Below are positions 56,885 to 64,000 of a stretch of 64,000 nt of DNA, piece by piece. A model generated the notes under the pieces. The model was given only the letters and a program-made list of their open reading frames with translations, ran no database searches and was not told the origin of the DNA. Made by a program: the position numbers and the translations under genes. Source of the stretch: Cylicocyclus nassatus (taxonomy: Eukaryota > Nematoda > Chromadorea > Rhabditida > Strongylidae). Position 1 is the stretch's first letter. Each line of letters opens with the position of its first letter. The DNA is taken from the NCBI GenBank assembly GCA_958299035.1, contig CATQJL010000316.1:7968347-8032346 (forward strand), written 5' to 3'.

Positions 56885-57765
56885 CTACTTATAGTGTGAG
56901 GTATCGAGCTCACACAACGACATCAGTGACAGTAAATTACTCGTTATCGTCAGACATTCATTTCTGTTGTTTATACTCGAACTACGAGAGTATATCCAGG
57001 CCGCTTCAAGGGTCTTTCGTGCTAGAATATCAGTCTCAAACGCTAGGATGGCACATTTAACGCTAAAATCATTGTCGCCTTGCTCATCAAACTTATGCTC
57101 ACCTAACGGAGACAATAGGTTTCCTCGCCTCATGTTCGCCAAGTACTCGCTTACTCTAGTACTTAAAGGTCTACTCGTCTCTCCAATGTACACTGTTCAA
57201 AGGTCTACTCGTCTCTCCAATGTACACTGTTCTGCAACTAAAGCATTCCAAGTGGTAGACAGTCCCCGATTTAGCGTAGTCCCCAATTTTCCCGTAAGGA
57301 CAGACTATGCAATTCTTCGATACACATTCAACATCGTAAACTCTGTTTCTGACCAACCGCCTTTTGATATTATCGCTAGGAATGTCAATCAGCATGACTT
57401 CATTTTGCAGCTGTGCTCGCAAGATGCACTGTATTATGGCTTCGCTGGGGCATGCACAAAGAAATCTTGTTGTTTTTGTTGCGCTCCGTAAGGCCAACAA
57501 TTTATGACAAATAGACTGTTTTCTACGTGATCCTCTAGTTCCAAACCTATAGCCGTTACTGAGTGCAAGATCAGCTGCCAGTTGTCGTAGCTCGCGTCGC
57601 TCGTCATCGCTTGTGCACATTTCGGTAGCAGTTTCAAACATGTCACGTATGATAGCATGTTTGAGCTGAGGGGTGGGCTGACGTAGCGTGTAAGATGATG
57701 TTTCTCGAACTTTCCTTTCTGTACCATTTTATGCGCACGCTATTATCAGACAAGTTCACCTGTGT
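56885..57765 (-). pseudogene. PLE3 coding remnant with a 34-bp duplication in the GIY-YIG motif
   Basis: MFETATEMCTSDDERRELR, RLVRNRVYDVECVSKNCIVC, SCRTVYIGETSRPL, then a frameshift, then again MYIGETSRPLSTRVSEYLAN to LMSLCELD. The break is caused by a direct 34-bp duplication (57166-57199, 57200-57233) spanning the GIY-YIG codons. It is a decayed retroelement. Confidence 0.75.
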
Positions 57766-58500
57766 ATTCAAAAAACATCATCTTACACGCTACGTCAGCC
57801 CACTACTCAGCAGTCAAACATGCTATCATACGTAACATGTTTATAACTGCTACCGAAATGTGCACAGGCGATGACGAGCGACGCGAGCTACGACAACGGG
57901 CAGCTGACATTGCACTCAGTAACGGCTATATGCTTAGAACAGGAGGATTACGTAGATAACAGTCTATTTATCACAAATGTGTTGGCCTTACGGAGCGCAA
58001 CAACAACAAGATTTCTTTGTGCATACCCTTTGTTTCCAATAGAATCCGCCAAGCCAAGTGCATCTTGCGAGCACGGCTGCAAAATGAAGGCATGCTGATT
58101 GACATTCCTGGCGATAGTATCAAAAGGCGGTTGGTACAGAGTTTACGATGTTGAATGTGTATCGATGGATTGCATAGTCTGTCCTTACGGGAAAGTTGGG
58201 GACTGCGCTAAATCGGTACTGTCTACCAATTGGAATGCTTGAGCTACAGAACAGTGTACTTTGGAGAGACAGGTAGACCTCTAAGTACTAGAGTAAGCGA
58301 GCACTTGGCGAACATGAGGTGAAGATACCTATAGTCTCCGTTATGTAAGCATAAGTTTGATGAGCACGGCGGCAATGCTTTTAGCGTTAAATGGTCATCC
58401 TAGCGTTTGAGACTGATATTCTAACAAGAAAGGCCCTTGAAGCAGCGTGGGTATACTCTCGTAGTCGAGTATGACAACAGAAATGAATGTCTGACGGTAA
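57762..58500 (+). pseudogene. PLE3 inverted partner, decayed
   Basis: Plus-strand pieces YSKNIILHATSAHYSAVKHA, NMFITATEMCTGDDERRELR and, in shifting frames, the Cys-rich linker and an altered GIY-YIG block. Many frameshifts. Confidence 0.65.
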
Positions 58501-58849
58501 CGGGTGATTTACTGCCACTCCACTCTGATTGTAGAGTTGTAGAAAAGCATTCATAGCTGTTGGTTTGGAATAATTTTTGTAAAGTAAATTTCTGCGCCAC
58601 TGATATCATTGTGTGAGCTCGATACCGCACACTATAAGTAGCAAGCACTGGGCAGAACTCAGTGATGTCCGTCACACTGATCTAGCAGACTACTAACTCT
58701 TTGGTGGAGCGAAGGTTCGTTTGCCCTCGTTCGATGTGCCCAGTACGTTGCGTCTGAGAAAAGTCAAGCGAAGCGGACTCAGACGGGATGTTTGGCGGCA
58801 CAGTACAGCGGATGCGTAAACTACAATACCGCTCATAATTCGTCAAAAA

Positions 58850-58965
58850 AGTCGCCGGACTGCGGCGCACTCCGCCACACTCTCCCACAGTGCGCCGGAG
58901 TGTGGCAGAGTGCGCCGGAGTGCGGCAGAGTGCGCCACACTCCGCCGCAGTGCGCCGGAATGATC
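58850..58965. repeat. 20-bp GC-rich minisatellite
   Basis: Degenerate units of AGTGCGCCGGAGTG(T/C)GGCAG in a GC-rich island between PLE3 and the large palindrome; some units are inverted (CACTCCGCC). Confidence 0.75.
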
Positions 58966-59069
58966 GTCAATTTAGCCATATCTCGCTTCAGAATGGACGA
59001 ATTCTGAATCCGAGGACACCGTTCGATTCAGCTCGACGAGACGCATCATCTTATATATGAAGCTGTACG

Positions 59070-62000
59070 TCTATTTGTCTGTTTGTCTGTACGTATGTTC
59101 CGAATAGAAAAATCCATTTCTGAACCGATCCGGACCAAACTTGGCACACATACACTTCGGGCCCCGGCGGGTGTCATAGGCTACTTTTCGTCATCGATCG
59201 ATATCGATTTTATCGATTTTTTTGCAGAGTTCACCTACGGGGCTGGGAGTTTGCATAGTGGGGTAATCGAGCATGGGAATTCCGAATACAATATTAGTTT
59301 TCAGGATTATCGATTACTTTTATCGATTTTATCGATTTTTTTGCAAAGTTTGAGCTACGGGGCTGGGAGTTTGCACAGGAGGGTAATCGAGCATGGGGAT
59401 TCCGAATACAATATTAGTTTTCAGAATTATCGATTATTATTTTGGTTGAATTCAGTGTGCTGATAACAGTATTACCATTGATCTGTCGCTGATGATACAT
59501 GAACAGTATACTATAGGAGTATGGAAGAGAGCCACTCTGATCGAATTTGTTCTAAGATCTGCTCAAGATCACAATACCGCGCACAGAATGTCAACATTTC
59601 CGTGAACTTCGCGGAATTCCGGGATTTCCGCCAAAGTGCGCGATAATCCGGGAAGTTCGCGACATTTCAGGACCCGCGAAACCATGAGAATCACGCAGAG
59701 TACGCAACGCCATAACTTCCTTCGGAATGAATATATTCCGAATCCAGGAGCAGCATTGTGTTCAGATCGTCGAGGCAAATATTTTAATATACAGTATGCT
59801 CTCGATATTCCATTTCCAGTTTTTTCGAATTTTTTCTGTGGAGGTTTTTTCGCAAGGATGTAACGCAGCGTCTGTGTAACATAAAGGATTCCAGTAAGCA
59901 CTGTTCGATAGTACTGTCCTTGTAGGTTATCGTGCGTTCAAGAGTAGCTGCAGACTGTCTCCCAAAAGAGATAGAAGCGTTGGTGAATTTTGGAAAAATC
60001 ACGCGTTTCTAAATTCTACTCGCCGTAACTTCCTTCGGAATGAACATAATCTGAATCCGATGAAAGCTTTGTGCTCAGTTCATCAAGGCAAGTCTTTCGA
60101 TATACAGCATATCCTTGATATTCCGATTTCAATATTCTCAAATCTTTCTGTAGACGTCTTTTCGTGAAGGTGTAAAGCAGGGCGCATTGCCCCTAGTAGA
60201 CTCCAGCAAGAACCTTTCGATAGTACCTTTTTTGTAGATTACGTAGCGCTAAAAAGTAGTCACAGGCATCTTTCCATAGGAGTTAGAAGGGCTGGTGAAT
60301 TCTGGAAAAATCATGTCGTTCTAAATTTTTCTCAACGTAACTCTAAAATATGAAGCTCTCTTGCTAAGCAGATATGATTTTCGTAATTAGCAGGTCGGAT
60401 AACCCTCATGAGCAAGTTTTCCAAGATGTTCGAGTAATTTCATTTTTTCTCGTTTTACGCTCTGAAGCTGGCCGATGGATTTTGGTCAAAATGTTCATGC
60501 TCTTAAATTGTAAGGAAACTTCGCTTATAGGGGTTTTCGAACACGCTCTTTAGGAAAATCGTGGTCTTTGAGGATTACAGTCTTCTTGGAGAGATACGGT
60601 GAGATGACTGCAACTGAATCACTAAAGCTCGTAACTTCGCCTCCACCTCTCACGTGTCTGTCAAAGAACTTGCCTGCTTGCTTCAATAGTCAAAGTTACT
60701 AGGAGATGTGCTATCAAATGGCGCAAGACTCAGGCTCCAGTCTATAAAATTCGCCGAGATACGAGCCTATGAAAACACGTTCTCATGAATTTTGCTCAAA
60801 ATGTAAAGATCGCAAATTTTGTCGAAATTCCACCATGAGTGCTTGTACAACACGCTGATCAAATCTTTCCACACTCTTAATGGATCTTATCGTAAGATTT
60901 GGTGATTTGAGCTCTAGCCACAAAACAGCTTTGATATCAATTGCTGAAGCACATGCAAGCACCACATTCAATACAGTGGAGTTATTGAGCGAAGCCAACA
61001 TAATATCCGCTATGCAAGTGTCATACAAGCACTCACGGTGGAATTTCGACGAAATTTGTGATCTTTACATTTTGAGCAAAATTCATGAGAACGTGTTTTC
61101 ATAGGCTCGTATCTCGGCGAATTTTATAGACTGGAGCTTGAGACATGCACCGTTCGATGGCACACTTCCTAATTACTTTAACCTTTATAAGCAGTCAAGC
61201 AGGTTTTCTGACAGGTACGCGGGAGGTGCAGGCGAATTTACGAGCTTTCGTGATTTAGTTACAGTCACCTCACCGTATCTCTCCAAGAGGACCCTGTAAT
61301 CCTCAAAGACAACGATTTTCCTAAAGAGCGTGTTCGAAAACCTCTATAAGCGAAGTTTCCTTACAATTTAAGAGCATGAACATTTTGACCAAAATCCATC
61401 GGCCAGCTTCAGAGCGTAAAACGAGAAAAAATGAAATTACTCGAACATCTTGGAAAACTTGCTCATGAGGGTTATCTGACCTGCTAATTACGAAAATCAT
61501 ATCTGCTTAGCAAGAGAGCTTCATATTTTAGAGTTACGTTGAGAAAAATTTAGAACGACATGATTTTTCCAGAATTCACCAGCCCTTCTAACTCCTATGG
61601 AAAGATGCCTGTGACTACTTTTTAGCGCTACGTAATCTACAAAAAAGGTACTATCGAAAGGTTCTTGCTGGAGTCTACTAGGGGCAATGCGCCCTGCTTT
61701 ACACCTTCACGAAAAGACGTCTACAGAAAGATTTGAGAATATTGAAATCGGAATATCAAGGATATGCTGTATATCGAAAGACTTGCCTTGATGAACTGAG
61801 CACAAAGCTTTCATCGGATTCAGATTATGTTCATTCCGAAGGAAGTTACGGCGAGTAGAATTTAGAAACGCGTGATTTTTCCAAAATTCACCAACGCTTC
61901 TATCTCTTTTGGGAGACAGTCTGCAGCTACTCTTGAACGCACGATAACCTACAAGGACAGTACTATCGAACAGTGCTTACTGGAATCCTTTATGTTACAC

Positions 62001-62820
62001 AGACGCTATGTTACACAGACGCTGCGTTACATCCTTGCGAAAAAACCTCCACAGAAAAAATTCGAAAAAACTGGAAATGGAATATCGAGAGCATACTGTA
62101 TATTAAAATATTTGCCTCGACGATCTGAACACAATGCTGCTCCTGGATTCGGAATATATTCATTCCGAAGGAAGTTATGGCGTTGCGTACTCTGCGTGAT
62201 TCTCATGGTTTCGCGGGTCCTGAAATGTCGCGAACTTCCCGGATTATCGCGCACTTTGGCGGAAATCCCGGAATTCCGCGAAGTTCACGGAAATGTTGAC
62301 ATTCTGTGCGCGGTATTGTGATCTTGAGCAGATCTTAGAACAAATTCGATCAGAGTGGCTCTCTACCATACTCCTATAGTATACTGTTCATGTATCATCA
62401 GCGACAGATCAATGGTAATACTGTTATCAGCACACTGAATTCAACCAAAATAATAATCGATAATTCTGAAAACTAATATTGTATTCGGAATCCCCATGCT
62501 CGATTACCCTCCTGTGCAAACTCCCAGCCCCGTAGCTCAAACTTTGCAAAAAAATCGATAAAATCGATAAAAGTAATCGATAATCCTGAAAACTAATATT
62601 GTATTCGGAATTCCCATGCTCGATTACCCCACTATGCAAACTCCCAGCCCCGTAGGTGAACTCTGCAAAAAAATCGATAAAATCGATATCGATCGATGAC
62701 GAAAAGTAGCCTATGACACCCGCCGGGGCCCGAAGTGTATGTGTGCCAAGTTTGGTCCGGATCGGTTCAGAAATGGATTTTTCTATTCGGAACATACGTA
62801 CAGACAAACAGACAAATAGA
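59070..62820. repeat. 3.75-kb palindrome (large foldback)
   Basis: Left arm 59070-60848, right arm 61024-62820, spacer about 175 bp. The outer roughly 1.5 kb of each arm is nearly identical (frames 59083-59463 and 62427-62834 code the same peptide, as do 59569-59901 and 61872-62321), but about 60610-60745 and its partner (61125-61260) are clearly more diverged. The outer ends carry the CTGT/ACGTATGTTCCG module. Each arm contains a direct repeat of about 120 bp (59200-59440: CTACGGGGCTGGGAGTTTGC) and a diverged repeat of about 320 bp (from about 59710 and 60025: AACTTCCTTCGGAATGAA). The right arm has an extra 17-bp TGTTACACAGACGCTA-type duplication near 62010. No genuine gene is seen in it. 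It abuts a gag pseudogene on the right. Confidence 0.9.
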
Positions 62821-62825
62821 GAATA

Positions 62826-63658
62826 TTGGCTCATGAGGAAACGCTAGCTCTGAACCTATCGACGAATATCAGTGCGCAGTCGCTCCACAAACTAGTTTTG
62901 CTCCTGCTGTACTACCTGCCCTTGTCCCGCCGTAGTCTCTTACTTCTCAGATTGTTGGTGACGCTACTACCAATTCCCCTACTTCTTTACGGCATGCCAA
63001 CAAAGTCTGTCGCGCCATATAATGCTGCTGCGGAGTGTCAAAATGCTTAGCTAGGTGCGCGACTATTTTTCCGTAGTTTTGGCGCTTGATGGGGTAAAGT
63101 TCCTCTACTTTTCAACGTGCCATGCCATCTAAGTACGTTATGGGGATATTAACTTTGTGCTTAGGAGGTTAGCGCTCACGCGTAGGCATAATATCTTCAA
63201 AGCGGCGGAGCCAAGTGTTGAACTGCAACGTGTCCCCACATCCCGTATATGACGACAAATAAATGTGGTGTCCCTCCGGGTTGCAGACCGCTACTTGAGG
63301 CAAGGTGCCTTATACGAGTGTCAATGGCGTTAACCTTGTTCATAATCCCCTTGAGAAGCGCCGCACTATTGTTATTGAAGCGCTGTACTAGCCGCGAGGT
63401 GTTGTAGTGCGTATCGTACCACATATTAACGACGTCGGATGTTGCATCCCTAAGAACTTTGGCATCTCGACCGTGCACCACTGAATCCTCCACATTACCT
63501 AGTGTAGCTCTAAGAGTGGCCATCATTTAATCCGGGGTTGCTGTATCTGTATCAGTGTCCTCTACGGGACCAGTAGTAGGTTCTAAGCTCTGTGTTTGGG
63601 TAACTACGACCCCTGTATCAACCGAATGGGCACGAGAGCGAGTCAGCGGAGGTGCCAT
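62826..63658 (-). pseudogene. Ty3/Gypsy-type gag, broken
   Basis: The minus strand starts MAPPLTRSRAHSVDTG at 63658 and runs to an in-frame stop (63527-63529), continues in the same frame (MMATLRATLGNVEDSVVHGR ... to 63197), then shifts frame into TWLRRFEDIM, ITYLDGMAR, VEELYPIKRQNYGKIVAHLA, KHFDTPQQHYMARQTLLACR. The W-RRFE and HF-P-QHYMAR blocks are the capsid part of nematode Gypsy-type gag. At least two stops and two frameshifts; the 3' side is cut off by the palindrome at 62820. Confidence 0.75.
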
Positions 63659-63829
63659 TCGAGGAAAGAACGCAAGAAAAGTACGATGGAAAACGAAGAA
63701 TATGTGAAATGTGTCTTCTTCTAACACTGCCATGTATATATACGAATCCGTTATCAGATAAGAAAAAAAATACGTAAACATATCCCTAAAAACAATTTTT
63801 CCCCGACCCTTATCTTCTGTCTATCTCAT

Positions 63830-64000
63830 GAGAAAAAAACATAATTTTTCCCTATGTTTATAACTCACAAGCTTTCCGTGCTCTGTATCTGGGAGTGCGA
63901 TCACATCGCCGACATAAACATTTGTCCGCGGCGCTTGTTGTAGTTCTCGCGGCGCCTTATGCGCGGACGTTACATAACGAAACATAATATTGCATACGCT
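63830..64000 (-). pseudogene. open retroelement-like frame at the window edge
   Basis: Minus strand from the window edge reads FRYVTSAHKAPRELQQAP then NVYVGDVIALPDTEHGK and on to a stop near 63830. VGDVIAL resembles the integrase C-terminal segment of LTR retrotransposon pol. It is incomplete at the edge; low confidence. Confidence 0.3.

Larger units (their letters stand above)
56570..58830. mobile_element. Penelope-like element, inverted head-to-head pair (PLE3)
   Basis: The minus-strand copy (about 57765 down to 56570) has the thumb region (NTQVNLSDNSVRIKWYRKES), Cys-rich linker and GIY-YIG end; the plus-strand copy (about 57762 to 58830) repeats the same parts inverted but is more decayed. 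The outer left edge has ACCTGGGCAT and the hammerhead-like motif; the right arm stops at GCGTAAACTA before it, so that motif is missing there. Target duplications were not found. Confidence 0.75.

Noticed and set aside
59083..59463. 126-codon ORF repeated at 62427-62834
   Set aside because: It lies on the palindrome arms and the CTGT module, with internal DNA repeats and no protein features.
59569..62321. 110/149-codon ORFs on the palindrome arms
   Set aside because: They mirror each other through the palindrome, and antisense frames are equally open; no coding signature.
1..64000. CRISPR arrays, bacterial operons, prophage
   Set aside because: No regularly spaced repeats, no operon-like gene runs; introns and eukaryotic retroelements are present throughout.
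1..64000. Spliced-leader, 5S or other ribosomal RNA genes
   Set aside because: I looked for SL-like and rRNA-like conserved cores and saw none.

Overview
The window looks like nuclear DNA of a parasitic clade V nematode, probably hookworm-like (strongylid). This is an inference from RTE-type and Penelope-type retroelements, a Ty3/Gypsy gag of nematode type, many TA-flanked mariner-like MITEs, 47-48 nt introns and TTTCAG-style acceptors. Nothing bacterial is present. Most of the 64 kb is transposable-element sequence, often nested, and convincing host coding sequence is sparse and split into short exons. Most long ORFs are antisense or repeat-derived.

Layout. 0-17 kb: foldback and mariner-like elements (593-1018, 1183-2100, 3709-5316, 5416-6597, 11463-12182, 12187-14028, 14277-16558), several carrying younger elements inside them, including a mariner transposase relic at 15.5-16.4 kb. 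17-18.2 kb: a minus-strand multi-exon gene with a Thr-rich linker and a VWA-like domain. A paralogue with the same exon phases and a conserved short intron lies at 48.2-48.8 kb, and an exon related to its last exon lies at 38.4 kb. 18.5-30 kb: MITEs, a GC-rich hairpin and a Penelope-like element (PLE) inserted in a MITE. 30-32 kb: a transmembrane exon (minus) and a short spliced gene end with an 18-nt microexon (plus). 33-48 kb: more foldbacks, the best-preserved PLE (40.5-42.6 kb) and a self-nested Harbinger-like family with 3-bp target duplications. 49.2-54.4 kb: a dead RTE element interrupted by three MITEs. 56.6-58.8 kb: a third PLE. 59.07-62.82 kb: a 3.75-kb palindrome. 62.8-64 kb: a Gypsy-type gag pseudogene and the end of another retroelement ORF.

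The most notable signal is a 38-nt hammerhead-ribozyme-like motif found seven times, always in the tail of a PLE. It has compensatory change in helix I, a self-complementary ACGU helix III and a cleavable GUH site. All three coding PLE copies are head-to-head inverted, 5'-truncated pairs with tails facing outward. PLE hammerheads are known in principle; the inverted-dimer architecture and the preference for palindromic MITEs are the parts worth testing.

All boundaries were read by eye. Element class names (mariner-like, Harbinger-like, hAT-like) rest on terminal motifs and target duplications seen here; no database comparison was possible.
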